In this document: in pieces, positions 17,373-26,447 of the stretch
Layout of the letters: the number at the start of each line of letters is the position of its first letter
Position numbering within the stretch: the first letter of the stretch is position 1
Source: a virus
Reading direction: 5' to 3' (one strand)
Virus record (IMG/VR): IMGVR_UViG_3300030060_005656
Span: 18,761 to 82,760 of that record
Length of the DNA stretch: 64,000 nucleotides
The notes under the pieces: model-generated
Database searches by the model: none
Told to the model about the DNA's origin: nothing
Seen by the model: only the letters and a program-made list of their open reading frames with translations
Translations under genes and position numbers: made by a program

Positions 17373-19217
17373 TTAATCCTCTAATAATGAATCTACCTTA
17401 TCATTTATACTATCAATATTATTTTTTGTTCTATTTACTACCTCCTGTAACCCATCCAAAGATAGACCTTTTTCTTCCATTAATAATGGTAACCCTTTTT
17501 CTTTTTTAAACGATTCTGCTGCTGGAACTGGTTCTGTCACTTCATCTCCACCACCAGGAGCCTCAGTTTCAGGACCACCCATATCAAAATCTGCAACATC
17601 CTGACTTCCCGTATCTAGTCCTGGTTCATCACCTGCTGTATCTGCTCCACCTTCACCACCTTCCTCAGTTGGTGGTTCTCCATATAATTTGTCAACAGTA
17701 TTAAATAATCCTGTCTTCTTAATAGTTTCTGCAGTTTTTTCTAATTCACCTGATAATGCTTTTTCAAATCTTTGTTGTTGTAAATCTAATTTAATTTCTT
17801 CATCACTCATCCCTAAAATAAATTTCTTTGCCCATGTTGCTGATACCGGAGCTATACCACTACCAGGGTCTCCTACAGCATCTTTATATAAAGTTATTTT
17901 AGTTTGCCATTGTTCTAACTTTAATAATTCAGCTTGTGTCGATGGGTTTGTCAAGCCTAAAGAAAAATTCTCTAGTTCATCTTCAAAACCTAAAACATAT
18001 AAATGAATAATAGCTATTTTATTTAATTCTTGTATAATAGCTTTTTGAATCTTATTTATGGTTCTTGCGAATCTAATATCTAATAAAGCCAAATTTTTAC
18101 CTTCTCCAACAACCTCCTCAAAACCTAAAAATGCTTTTGGTATTCTAAGAGATGCTAGGAGTTTTTTCTGGATATATTCAATATCTGCAATTTCACTTAG
18201 GTTGGTTGCTCCAGGTAATGTATCTATTGGACTTGCCGCTGCTTGGTCTCTTACAGGTATAAAATAATCTTGGTCAACAGCCATTTGATTCATTCTCAAA
18301 TCTACATTACCGTTTTGTGGGTCAACAATAGGGTCTCTTTTAAATTTATTTGCAACTTTTTGGATATAAGCTTCGACATCCTTATCATCCATATTACCAA
18401 CAAAAACTTTAAAAACTCTCCTTTCAGGTGCTCTAGAAGTTCTATAGACTAACATAGCGTCCTCAGCTAACAATAATTGTTTCCATATTCTTCTACATTT
18501 TTCCAACATTGACGTACCGTAAGGTAGTCTTCTATCATCACCTAGTAACCTAAAGTGAGCTACCTCCCAAGAATTGAATTTGATGTCTTTTTCTCTCCAA
18601 TTAAATTCTACTTTATGAGCGTTAGGGTCATCGTTACTTATCTGGTTTAACGCACTATGCCCCTCATTTCTTTCCAATTCAATATTAGGTAATTGATTAA
18701 CACCGATAATTCCTTTTTCCGGGTCAATTTTAAGATAAACAAAATTATCACCATATTTACACGTATTACGAATCCACATAGGTAAATTTGTATTAACATC
18801 TAATACGTTATTAAATAAATCACCTAAAATAGATTTAATTCTAGTGGACTCAGAGTATATGGACAACATGTAACCTTTTTCTGATGGAGTAGTTGCTTCT
18901 TCAGAGTATATATCTAACGCTGCTGATATTTCTGGTGTAAATTCCATTGATTCATAATCGTAATATGAAGCTAGTCTTGTTGGTTCATAGTATACTGATT
19001 TTGTGTATAATTCATTATCTATTTTTTGCCATTGATTGGATAGATAAAGTGATTGTTGCATTTGAAGTTTTTCCTTTTCGAACTCATCTTTCGAGTCTGT
19101 TTTAAGGATATCTTTTGGTAACATCTTAAATTTTTGGTACGTTGGTTCCTCTTGTGTGGGGCCACCAGGTCCAAATAATTTACTCAGTCTTTGGTATATT
19201 GTTAAGTTATCTGCCAT
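17373..19217 (-). CDS. Portal vertex protein, gp20-like
   Basis: A 614-residue portal protein of the T4 gp20 family, the dodecameric ring at the unique vertex through which DNA is packaged and where head assembly starts. Recognisable blocks are YEPTRLASYYDYESMEFTPE, ALDIYSEEATTPSEKGYML, RNTCKYGDNFVYLKI and FNSWEVAHFRLLGDDRRLPYG, followed by the clip/stem segment with RAPERRVFKVFVGNM. The C-terminal 110 residues are a Gly/Glu/Asp-rich extension (EEGGEGGADTAGDEPG) that T4 gp20 lacks. It is transcribed together with the terminase and head genes and has a TATTTATA box 24 bases upstream. Confidence 0.95.
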   Translation of the reverse strand: MADNLTIYQRLSKLFGPGGPTQEEPTYQKFKMLPKDILKTDSKDEFEKEKLQMQQSLYLSNQWQKIDNELYTKSVYYEPTRLASYYDYESMEFTPEISAALDIYSEEATTPSEKGYMLSIYSESTRIKSILGDLFNNVLDVNTNLPMWIRNTCKYGDNFVYLKIDPEKGIIGVNQLPNIELERNEGHSALNQISNDDPNAHKVEFNWREKDIKFNSWEVAHFRLLGDDRRLPYGTSMLEKCRRIWKQLLLAEDAMLVYRTSRAPERRVFKVFVGNMDDKDVEAYIQKVANKFKRDPIVDPQNGNVDLRMNQMAVDQDYFIPVRDQAAASPIDTLPGATNLSEIADIEYIQKKLLASLRIPKAFLGFEEVVGEGKNLALLDIRFARTINKIQKAIIQELNKIAIIHLYVLGFEDELENFSLGLTNPSTQAELLKLEQWQTKITLYKDAVGDPGSGIAPVSATWAKKFILGMSDEEIKLDLQQQRFEKALSGELEKTAETIKKTGLFNTVDKLYGEPPTEEGGEGGADTAGDEPGLDTGSQDVADFDMGGPETEAPGGGDEVTEPVPAAESFKKEKGLPLLMEEKGLSLDGLQEVVNRTKNNIDSINDKVDSLLED

Positions 19218-19241
19218 GTTGTTTAATAATATTAATTATTT

Positions 19242-19249
19242 TATAAATA
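19242..19249 (-). promoter_or_regulatory. TATTTATA late-promoter-like box (portal gene)
   Basis: TATTTATA on the minus strand in the context ACTATTTATAAA, 24 bases before the ATG at 19217. Confidence 0.48.
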
Positions 19250-19261
19250 GTAAATCATTTG

Positions 19262-21007
19262 TTATCGGACCTTCCCAAATAACCACCCGTAATCTTTATA
19301 CATTTGTTTTGCATCACTATTTTGATTTCCTGGTTGTCCAAAAATCCCTCTATTGGCTGGGGGTTTTCTATGTTCTGGTTCTTTACTTTCTCCATTTGCA
19401 CTCCCTGAAGTGGTCCAACTATCCAACATAGCTTTAGTTAAACTATCTGCTTTTTGTAGTTGTGAAAAAGAATTTTCCCCTACATATAAAGCCATTGCTA
19501 TTGCCATTATTAAATCATCGTGTTTTCCCTTCATATGATTAGGTTTACCATTTATATAGACAAAAGTATATAATTCGTTTAATAATCTTTTAGAACGTAT
19601 AGTAAATTTATGTCTTAATGACTCTTCAAATGCCGCTACAATTTGACTTCGTTTATTATTAAAAGCCAATCCTGGAGTTTTATTTCCATCATTAGGGTTG
19701 TATTTCCATTTATCAGCGGTATTCATACCTTCAACATATAGGTCTTTATACCCTAGTTCTTGTAGTTTTCTAGATGTTGCGACACCCATACCACCTGTAA
19801 TGTCAGTAACAACATAAGCATTATACATACTCCCCCATTTATATACTATATCTGCTGCTAAATCTGGCGGTATCTTACCTAAATATTCTAAAACCTGGCA
19901 CCTTTCATCAAAATCTATTATGATGATAGAAGTAAAATCTTCTGAGTCACCCCTACTAACATCACACCCCAAAATATATCTGTGACCTTTTTTAGGTTTT
20001 TCCCAAACCCATAACTGATTACCCACAAACATTTCTTCTGGGTCTCTAATATCTTCATTTTTTATTCTCTCTATTGTCTCTACTGGTATTACATTATCTC
20101 CAGAACCTAAAAAAGCACTTTCTAATTCTTGTGAAACCTTTCTTCTATCGTACTTAAGTTTTTTAACCATACTCTCAAACCAAGAAGAACAAGGTTTATA
20201 ACCATTTCTAATTAAACCCTCAAACTTATCTAAACTTTTTTCATATATAAATTCATCCTCATTATAATCTTCTCTATTTAATAAAAAATGCACAATATCT
20301 TTACACTTAACCCAGAAAAGGTCTTTAGTAAATCTAGGGTCATTTTCCCAATGTAGTTCGGAAATATGAAAACTATTTAAACCTTTTATAGCTTGTTCAT
20401 ATATTTCATAATATATTTTATCATAACCATTAGGTGTGGATATTACTATTACTTTACCACCGGTAGATAAGGATGCCATACACGCTGCCCAAAAATCATC
20501 ACCAGCCTCAATATATGCAGCCTCATCAAATATTAAGGTAGTTGGTGTGTACCCTCTTAATGCATCCACTGAGGTTGCTACAGCTTTAACTTCACATCCA
20601 TTGTTTAATTTAAAATGTTTTTGTGAATCTTTTTCTTTGGAAAAACCTACATTAATCCATTGAGGCCACTGATTTAAGAAACCTCTAACTTTATTGGCAA
20701 ATTCAGACGCTGTGTCTAATTTATTGGCAATAATCAATATTTTTTCTGGTTTTGTTTTAGAAGCGAATTGTAATTTTTTAGAAACCCAAGCTGCTGTGGC
20801 TGTAGAGACCCCAGCTTGTCGATATTTTTTAGTTATATTATCACTGTAGGTTTCAAAGTTAGATAACATCATTTCCTGTTCAGGAAACAAATTAAAAGGT
20901 ACATATTTAGATTGTGTATTATCGTATGTTTCTAGATATGTTTTAATAGCATAATTAGTATCTTGTAAGCATCTTGCATATTCTTGTATCAACTCTTGTT
21001 TGTCCAT
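19262..21007 (-). CDS. Large terminase subunit, gp17-like
   Basis: A 581-residue packaging motor: ATPase plus headful nuclease. The Walker A variant is RQAGVST (63-69), Walker B is TLIFDEAAYI (D161, E162) and motif C is ISTPNG (189-194). The RNase H-like nuclease shows D349 in LGCDVSRGDSEDF, D402 in VVTDITGG and D497/D498 in KGKHDDLIMA, matching the three acidic positions of T4 gp17. It acts at the portal during DNA packaging. No small terminase subunit was recognised next to it. A TATTTATA box lies 4 bases before the ATG, so the transcript should be nearly leaderless. Confidence 0.96.
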   Translation of the reverse strand: MDKQELIQEYARCLQDTNYAIKTYLETYDNTQSKYVPFNLFPEQEMMLSNFETYSDNITKKYRQAGVSTATAAWVSKKLQFASKTKPEKILIIANKLDTASEFANKVRGFLNQWPQWINVGFSKEKDSQKHFKLNNGCEVKAVATSVDALRGYTPTTLIFDEAAYIEAGDDFWAACMASLSTGGKVIVISTPNGYDKIYYEIYEQAIKGLNSFHISELHWENDPRFTKDLFWVKCKDIVHFLLNREDYNEDEFIYEKSLDKFEGLIRNGYKPCSSWFESMVKKLKYDRRKVSQELESAFLGSGDNVIPVETIERIKNEDIRDPEEMFVGNQLWVWEKPKKGHRYILGCDVSRGDSEDFTSIIIIDFDERCQVLEYLGKIPPDLAADIVYKWGSMYNAYVVTDITGGMGVATSRKLQELGYKDLYVEGMNTADKWKYNPNDGNKTPGLAFNNKRSQIVAAFEESLRHKFTIRSKRLLNELYTFVYINGKPNHMKGKHDDLIMAIAMALYVGENSFSQLQKADSLTKAMLDSWTTSGSANGESKEPEHRKPPANRGIFGQPGNQNSDAKQMYKDYGWLFGKVR

Positions 21008-21011
21008 ATGC

Positions 21012-21019
21012 TATAAATA
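21012..21019 (-). promoter_or_regulatory. TATTTATA box 4 bases before the terminase ATG
   Basis: TATTTATA on the minus strand (context CGATATTTATAGC) with exactly 4 bases to the ATG at 21007, the same spacing as several other starts here. Confidence 0.52.
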
Positions 21020-21038
21020 TCGTAAAAATATTAACTCT

Positions 21039-22358
21039 TTACAAGTTATATAAAAAGTCTTTCTCAGCTTTTGTTAAAGAATCCATACCACTTTTATTTA
21101 TTTTATCTAAAATGGTGTCCATATCTAGTTCTTCAACATCTGTAGTTGGTGGGGTATCGTCTATCGGTGTAGGAGTTTCACCGGAAACATCTTCATAGTC
21201 TTCCTGTTTTAACTGTTTAACAATATCATCAATCATCTTTTTAACTTGGTCTTTACCTTTTTGGCTACCAGACAATATCTCTTTAGCTAATTTAAGAAAT
21301 TCTTCCGCTTCTAAACTTACAAATTTAAAATAAAAATAGTTTTTAATTCTTTTTTGTTCTTCCATATCAAAAAAGTTATCTGGGTAAACTTCCAAAAATT
21401 TTTCCCAAATTACCGGCCCTAATCTTAAGTCCCATACTTCTGCTGGTAATGTATCTTCCATTCCAATTACCTCATCTGCCATTTCTGGGTCTGAAGGTAA
21501 ACCATGAGCTGATATATATTCCATAACCCCCTTATATAATTCATGAACTAGAATAGGGAACATTAGTCCTGTTGCTTTAATTGTTGGTGGGTCTGTTTCT
21601 AGGTCTAACTCTTCTTTTCCAGCCATTGCAGATTCTGCTCCTCCACCACCCATCATACCTTCCATATCTGGCATTACCCAATAAAGTAAGTCATTTACTG
21701 ACATTACTATAGAATATAAACCAACTAAATCTGGATTAATATCATTTAATTTTTCATTAACTAAATGATACATATAGTGTGCTTTTTTTGCAGACCCTTG
21801 TATTAAAGAATTTATAAATCTTCTTTTTTGTTTTTCTAAATCTAATTTCTGTAACCTTTTTGCTGCCTCATCTTCCATTTCAAAATTAGGGAATTCTGGT
21901 TCTTTTTTCTTCTTTTTTTGAGGTTTCATTTGCATTCCAGAAGTATCCGGTTTTTCGAGTTTTGCATCAAATTGTAAATCTCCTTCTGGTATACCCATTT
22001 CACCCACCACTAACTCTACAGCTAAATTTTCTAGGGTTTCTCTGTTTTGAGATTCTATTTGCATGATTCTTCTTGCTGCTTGCATTAACATTGGTTGTAA
22101 AGACATGAAAGTTTGTGGGTCAATGTTCTCTACCCCTGTCGCGTCTTTTACTTTTTGTACAACGTCTTGGAATCTTTGGGATGCTATTAATTCTTCGAAA
22201 TTATCTGGAATACCGTCTTTGTCTATATCTGGAAATGCTTGATGTCCACCGAGTGGATGTTCCTGGGACCCTAACTTACGTTCAATGTCCGGGGACATTC
22301 GTTCTCTACCATCACCATAATCAATAGGTGGTGCTTCATTAAGTTTTTTCTTAGCCAT
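21039..22358 (-). CDS. Probable head/neck protein with an EF-hand-like loop
   Basis: A 439-residue protein of unknown family between terminase and scaffold-like genes. Residues 44-55 (DIDKDGIPDNFE) form a canonical calcium-binding EF-hand/thrombospondin-type-3 loop with D44, D46, D48, D52 and E55. A conserved-looking helical core follows (SAKKAHYMYHLVNEKL; VGLYSIVMSVNDLLYWVMPD). The C-terminus, ILDKINKSGMDSLTKAEKDFL, resembles a short tail found in other Bacteroidota proteins. The N-terminus contains L-N-E-A (6-9), a possible prohead-protease site. A virion role is inferred from the context. The stop of the upstream gene overlaps its start by 8 bases. Confidence 0.65.
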   Translation of the reverse strand: MAKKKLNEAPPIDYGDGRERMSPDIERKLGSQEHPLGGHQAFPDIDKDGIPDNFEELIASQRFQDVVQKVKDATGVENIDPQTFMSLQPMLMQAARRIMQIESQNRETLENLAVELVVGEMGIPEGDLQFDAKLEKPDTSGMQMKPQKKKKKEPEFPNFEMEDEAAKRLQKLDLEKQKRRFINSLIQGSAKKAHYMYHLVNEKLNDINPDLVGLYSIVMSVNDLLYWVMPDMEGMMGGGGAESAMAGKEELDLETDPPTIKATGLMFPILVHELYKGVMEYISAHGLPSDPEMADEVIGMEDTLPAEVWDLRLGPVIWEKFLEVYPDNFFDMEEQKRIKNYFYFKFVSLEAEEFLKLAKEILSGSQKGKDQVKKMIDDIVKQLKQEDYEDVSGETPTPIDDTPPTTDVEELDMDTILDKINKSGMDSLTKAEKDFLYNL

Positions 22359-23430
22359 GTTGTGTTAATGCTTTACCCAAGTTAGTTGATTTTAACCAAT
22401 CCGGTAAAGAAGAGTCATTACCTCTAGCTTTAGGTTTTGGTTTGGTTTTTGGTTTTTCGAATGGTCCTCTTCTTTTCTTTTCTCCTGGTTTTGTTGGTGC
22501 TATGGTTGGTGTTTTTACTGGGGCAGTATCTACGGGAGCTCCTATATAGTCTCCTTCATCATCTCTATCAGTTTCACTTAATTCCATACCACCTACAGCA
22601 TTACCATTAAGTTTTATGTTACCTGATGGACAAATATTTAACTCTATAATTTGTTCGTTTTCTGGGTTTTGGAGGTACCCATTCATGTGTCCGTCATCAT
22701 CAAACCCATCAACTTCTACTGTCATAGGAGGTGTCATTTCTGAAGCGATATCCATAACCGTAGCAAATGAATCTTTTTGTGAATCAGTACCTATTGTATA
22801 TGGTGAATCCGTATCCACACCATTTAAATTTTCTTTTATAGTTTTTATAAAATTTCCTTTTGTAATTGTTGGTAGTTCCCTAGATTCCACTAACGACATT
22901 ATCCAACTCTCCAGAGCTTCTTGTTCATTTACATATTCAGGTAATTTTTCATAATCTGACTTACTCATCTTTGATGCTAATTTTTCTGCTGCTGCAGGGT
23001 TAACCGAGTATAAGTATTTTTGTTGAGCTTTGGAGGCAAATTTTTCTTCCACTTCTTGTGGTAGTTCAACTAACAATGGTTCTCCATCTATATCAACTTC
23101 TGGATTTCCCATTGGGTCGGTTTCTATATTTTTTTCTTCTTCGGTTTTATATTCTTCATTTGTAGTTACTGTTACCGAACCATCATCATTAGGTGTTACA
23201 GTACCGTCAACATTTAACCCACCATCATCCTGTTTCATTTTATCTACTTCTGATTTAGTATATGTTGTTTTTGTTACAGTTTTCTTTTCAGCTTCATTGA
23301 AGAGTTTTTTACTTAGTGCTTTTAACTGTGTGTCTGAAAATGAAGATAGGGTTCTATGAGTGAACCCTTCTTTTAAAAATCTTTTAACTAATTCTTTTCT
23401 ATTATTTAACATGCTCGAATTTTTTATCAA
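22351..23430 (-). CDS. Acidic, proline-rich protein with a leader-like N-terminus
   Basis: A 359-residue protein. The first 22 residues (NNRKELVKRFLKEG at 9-22) resemble the amphipathic leaders of this genome and end in L-K-E-G at 19-22; an alternative start at M7 would shift this to 13-16. Acidic residues dominate 60-120, and a long Pro/Lys tract precedes the C-terminus (KPGEKKRRGPFEKPKTKPK). The overall make-up suggests an assembly or core protein. It overlaps the upstream gene by 29 bases and the downstream gene by 8, indicating tight coupling. No family was recognised. Confidence 0.62.
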   Translation of the reverse strand: MIKNSSMLNNRKELVKRFLKEGFTHRTLSSFSDTQLKALSKKLFNEAEKKTVTKTTYTKSEVDKMKQDDGGLNVDGTVTPNDDGSVTVTTNEEYKTEEEKNIETDPMGNPEVDIDGEPLLVELPQEVEEKFASKAQQKYLYSVNPAAAEKLASKMSKSDYEKLPEYVNEQEALESWIMSLVESRELPTITKGNFIKTIKENLNGVDTDSPYTIGTDSQKDSFATVMDIASEMTPPMTVEVDGFDDDGHMNGYLQNPENEQIIELNICPSGNIKLNGNAVGGMELSETDRDDEGDYIGAPVDTAPVKTPTIAPTKPGEKKRRGPFEKPKTKPKPKARGNDSSLPDWLKSTNLGKALTQHG

Positions 23431-23809
23431 ATTTTAATATTATATCACGTGAATATAATTTATCTTTTACTTTTTGTAGTGTCTCCCCAAAATGAAAAAC
23501 TAACCTTTCTTCATCACCATTCTCATAGTCTTCTTCATATGTTTCCCACCCTAGAGCTATCACATTATCTAAAGCGTGTTCCATACTAAAATAATCTGAG
23601 TTTTGTACTAAATCTAAAGCTACTTTAGTATTATTTAATACTCCGACTGTTTCAATATATTGTAATTCTGGAGGTCCTGGTTTACCATGTGCTGGTATAG
23701 CGTCCCATTCATCACCCCATAATTCTTCTGTTTCACTACCAAAAATAAATTCATAAATGTTCTCATTTTTGTAATTGGGTCCTAGTTCATTTATGAATAA
23801 AAGTTTCAT
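23402..23809 (-). CDS. Conserved-type hypothetical protein
   Basis: A 135-residue soluble protein, starting MKLLFINELGPNYKNENIYEF, acidic with several aromatic residues (WGDEWDAIP; ALGWETYEED). I have the impression of similar unknown proteins in other large T4-type phages, but no function. It begins 1 base after the stop of the acidic scaffold-like gene and overlaps the next gene, so it is part of the head-gene operon. Confidence 0.65.
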   Translation of the reverse strand: MKLLFINELGPNYKNENIYEFIFGSETEELWGDEWDAIPAHGKPGPPELQYIETVGVLNNTKVALDLVQNSDYFSMEHALDNVIALGWETYEEDYENGDEERLVFHFGETLQKVKDKLYSRDIILKFDKKFEHVK

Positions 23810-23810
23810 C

Positions 23811-25010
23811 CTACTTTATACTACCATCTTTTTTTATAACTACTTTTTTGTTTGTGGATTCTAAAATTACATCCCCGTCCTTGTTTTCTTTATTTAATTT
23901 AATGTCCTGATTTTCTTTTAATACTTTTTTAATACTTAACTCTTGTTCTACTGTTTTAGCTACTTTAGTTAGTTTATTTTCTTTTAGTACATTTTTTAAT
24001 CTAGATTGTAAGTATTCTTTTGGGTCTACGGACTTAGTTTCTTTTTTTTTATCTTTTTTTGTAATATAAGATTCTAAAAGACTACCAACTCTTTGTTTTA
24101 GAGATTCCATAGCCATTTCTTCATCTTCCATATCCATATCTATCTCTTCATCACCCATATCCATGTCATCATCAGAACCTTCCATATCCATATCCATATC
24201 TACATCCATATCTACATCCATTTCTTCTTCATCACCATAACTTGTTTCATCCTCTTCAAATCTATCTAACACATCTTCTTTGTCCTCATCATCTAAATTA
24301 TCTAAATCAACAGCAGAAATGACAGAATTTAAAACATACTTAATATCTGAACTACCCATTTCTTCCTCAACGTCACGTAATTTTTGTCCTAACTTACCAG
24401 TTAACTTTTGGATTGATTTCATAAAACCTTCCATATCTTCTTCACCACCCATTTCATCTTCAACATCAACATCCATTTCTTCATCACCCATCTCATCTTC
24501 CATATCCATATCCATGTCAATATCGTCATCTCCCATATCGTCTTCCATATCCATGTCCATATCCATTTCTTCGTCACCACCTTCATTAGGTACATTTAAA
24601 ACAAATTTTTCTTGTTCATCCATTTCATTATAGGCTTCATCTACTTCATCATAAGCTTCATACATACTATCACCTTTTCCATCGTTATAAGCTTCGTTTA
24701 ATGGTTTGAATATTAGATTCATTCTCTTAAGTGCAGCAGAATAACTTTTAAACCTATCTTTCTTTTTATTCATTCCACCACTTATATAGTCTAATTCAGA
24801 TTCATTGATACCTGATTTTAAATAATAACCATCCTTTTCTTGGATTATAGCATATGTTTTACCGTCTGCTGCTTTTTTACTGAATGAATTAGTGTTAGTG
24901 TGATACTCGTCATTTTTTTTGACTTCACCATAACGAGCAATTTCCATGATTCTTTTAATCTTGTCTTGTCCCGTTAATTTTTCACTTCCTATAGGTTTTA
25001 ATTTTCCCAT
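23811..25010 (-). CDS. Asp/Glu/Met-rich scaffold-like protein
   Basis: A 399-residue, extremely acidic protein. Residues about 140-190 and 255-300 consist of alternating Met and Asp/Glu (such as EEMDMDMDMEDDMGDDD), very like the acidic blocks in the scaffold protein at 13690-15270. Between and after them are helical, coiled-coil-like stretches (SIQKLTGKLGQKLRDVEEEM; EEMAMESLKQRVGSLLESY) and a basic C-terminus. An I-M-E-I lies in the N-terminal helix. Together with its place among head genes this suggests a second prohead core or scaffold component. It could also be a DNA-mimic-like protein. Confidence 0.65.
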   Translation of the reverse strand: MGKLKPIGSEKLTGQDKIKRIMEIARYGEVKKNDEYHTNTNSFSKKAADGKTYAIIQEKDGYYLKSGINESELDYISGGMNKKKDRFKSYSAALKRMNLIFKPLNEAYNDGKGDSMYEAYDEVDEAYNEMDEQEKFVLNVPNEGGDEEMDMDMDMEDDMGDDDIDMDMDMEDEMGDEEMDVDVEDEMGGEEDMEGFMKSIQKLTGKLGQKLRDVEEEMGSSDIKYVLNSVISAVDLDNLDDEDKEDVLDRFEEDETSYGDEEEMDVDMDVDMDMDMEGSDDDMDMGDEEIDMDMEDEEMAMESLKQRVGSLLESYITKKDKKKETKSVDPKEYLQSRLKNVLKENKLTKVAKTVEQELSIKKVLKENQDIKLNKENKDGDVILESTNKKVVIKKDGSIK

Positions 25011-25037
25011 TTTATTTATCTTTAATTTTAATTTATT

Positions 25038-25400
25038 TTAACTATTTTGTCCACCATTACCAATTATTGTTGGTTTCCATATATCGGAAGATGCACCTGA
25101 ATAATTAACAGCTGATGGTGCTGTTATTCCGGACATTATTGATAGACAACTACAATCATAACATAGAAAATATACTCCAACAGGTGCAGCTGTTAGTTGT
25201 CCTGGATTTAACAATAAATCTATATTTTCTGCTTCTCCTAGATTAAAAGTTACACCTCCTACTTGAAATGTGGCTGTACTAGCACTAGCTACTACACCCG
25301 TACATGCATATGTTTTGTAGGTTGTATTTCTACTATCGTAAAGCGTAGTGCCTCCGATAGGTGTTGTTGGGATAGAACTTCCTCCGTAATTTCCTGCCAT
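25038..25400 (-). CDS. Small beta-rich structural protein candidate
   Basis: A 120-residue protein rich in Gly, Ser, Thr and Ala with predicted beta strands and a central CYDCSC. No signal peptide, membrane helix or catalytic motif is visible. Small beta-sandwich proteins among head genes are often decoration or fibre proteins, which is the most likely role here, but that rests only on composition and context. A TATTTATA box lies 19 bases upstream, giving it its own strong expression signal. Confidence 0.6.
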   Translation of the reverse strand: MAGNYGGSSIPTTPIGGTTLYDSRNTTYKTYACTGVVASASTATFQVGGVTFNLGEAENIDLLLNPGQLTAAPVGVYFLCYDCSCLSIMSGITAPSAVNYSGASSDIWKPTIIGNGGQNS

Positions 25401-25419
25401 AATTAATTAATTATTTATT

Positions 25420-25427
25420 TATAAATA
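25420..25427 (-). promoter_or_regulatory. TATTTATA late-promoter-like box
   Basis: TATTTATA on the minus strand, context GTATATTTATAAA, 19 bases before the ATG at 25400. Confidence 0.48.
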
Positions 25428-25430
25428 TAC

Positions 25431-26174
25431 TTAAATACGAGAAACATTTTCATCTAATGTAAGATTTTTATCTATTAGATAATTTCTAACATCATTTAAT
25501 TTCTTTAAGTATCCATTTCTACGTAAAAATTTAAATGTTAAATTTTCATATGAGTACTCTCCTTTATCTTCTAATCCAGCTCCCCTATACTTTTTTATTT
25601 TATTTTTAAACTTCTGTATGTCGTCTAATACCTCATCAGGTTCTTGTCTTCTAGAGTTAACTTCAAATTTGTCTATTTGGGACATCCAATTCTTTGACTT
25701 ATTTAATATTTTTTTGGAATCTATGGAAACTTCTTCTTCTTTTGGTTCTACTATCCAGTCATTATATAATACTGAATAAACACCACTAGCAAAATGTGGT
25801 TCCTTACTATCTTGCACATATATCTCAACATCAAAACCTTTAACTGTCACATCTCGTAGTGAATTCCATATAATTCTTTTACTGTCTAAATATTTTTTAA
25901 GTAATGGGTCAGTATTTTCAAAATCCATAAGTATGTGTAAATCAACATCAGAAAATTCAGACCAATTAAAATTAGATAAAGAACCGGTTAAAGTTATATC
26001 ATCTATATCTAACTCTACATCTACAAAATCTTCATAATCTTTAACTATATCTAATAAAGAAATCCTAATTTCTGGTTTCATTTTATAGCTTTCGCCATCA
26101 TAATACCAAATATTAGGATTAAGTTCATCTTGTACTTTAAAGCTACTTATAATATTTTTGTTTGTAGTTTCCAT
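25431..26174 (-). CDS. Nucleotidyltransferase-fold protein
   Basis: A 247-residue protein. Residues 63-80 (TGSLSNFNWSEFSDVDLH) contain the G-S ... D-x-D signature of the DNA polymerase beta-type nucleotidyltransferase fold (G64, S65, D76, D78), and GFDVEIYVQD further on supplies a plausible third acidic residue. Enzymes of this fold transfer NMP groups to proteins, RNA or small molecules; minimal forms include antitoxins and toxins. The target here is unknown. The C-terminal part is helical and basic, which could bind RNA. It sits between a structural-protein candidate and a KTSC protein, with a TATTTATA box 4 bases before the ATG. Confidence 0.72.
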   Translation of the reverse strand: METTNKNIISSFKVQDELNPNIWYYDGESYKMKPEIRISLLDIVKDYEDFVDVELDIDDITLTGSLSNFNWSEFSDVDLHILMDFENTDPLLKKYLDSKRIIWNSLRDVTVKGFDVEIYVQDSKEPHFASGVYSVLYNDWIVEPKEEEVSIDSKKILNKSKNWMSQIDKFEVNSRRQEPDEVLDDIQKFKNKIKKYRGAGLEDKGEYSYENLTFKFLRRNGYLKKLNDVRNYLIDKNLTLDENVSRI

Positions 26175-26178
26175 ATAC

Positions 26179-26186
26179 TATAAATA
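26179..26186 (-). promoter_or_regulatory. TATTTATA box 4 bases before the ATG
   Basis: TATTTATA on the minus strand (context CTATATTTATAG) with exactly 4 bases to the ATG at 26174. Confidence 0.52.
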
Positions 26187-26200
26187 TAGTTAAGAAAAGT

Positions 26201-26446
26201 CTACGACAATTTTTTGTATTTATAACTTTTAGAAATATTTTTAGAGAAGTAAGAACCTTGACTTTCCGCTAATCTCATTTGTGTGAATATCTTCATAGGT
26301 ACTTTTTCATATGAATACTTACCCCCCTTTTTAAATTCAACAATTAGTTCACTGGTAATAGTATTATACTCGGAACTTTTTAAGTTGGAGGAATCGTATT
26401 CATTTAAAATTAATTTACCCACTATTTTTTCTTTCTTAATACTCAT
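26201..26446 (-). CDS. KTSC-domain protein
   Basis: An 81-residue protein starting MSIKKEKIVGK. The second half (GGKYSYEKVPMKIFTQMRLAESQGSYF is the region, residues about 40-67) has the KTSC pattern: a Y-x-Y-x-x-V-P segment, then an A-x-S-x-G-x-Y-F turn and a Lys/Tyr-rich end. KTSC domains are small and often found in phages and with lysyl-tRNA synthetases; they may bind nucleic acid. I chose the ATG at 26446, one base after the upstream stop, over an in-frame ATG at 26494 that lies inside the upstream gene. Confidence 0.75.
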   Translation of the reverse strand: MSIKKEKIVGKLILNEYDSSNLKSSEYNTITSELIVEFKKGGKYSYEKVPMKIFTQMRLAESQGSYFSKNISKSYKYKKLS

Positions 26447-26447
26447 T

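Noticed and set aside
24280-24633. Ser/Ile-rich plus-strand frame
   Set aside because: It is the antisense of the Met/Asp/Glu repeats of the acidic scaffold-like gene, not an independent gene.
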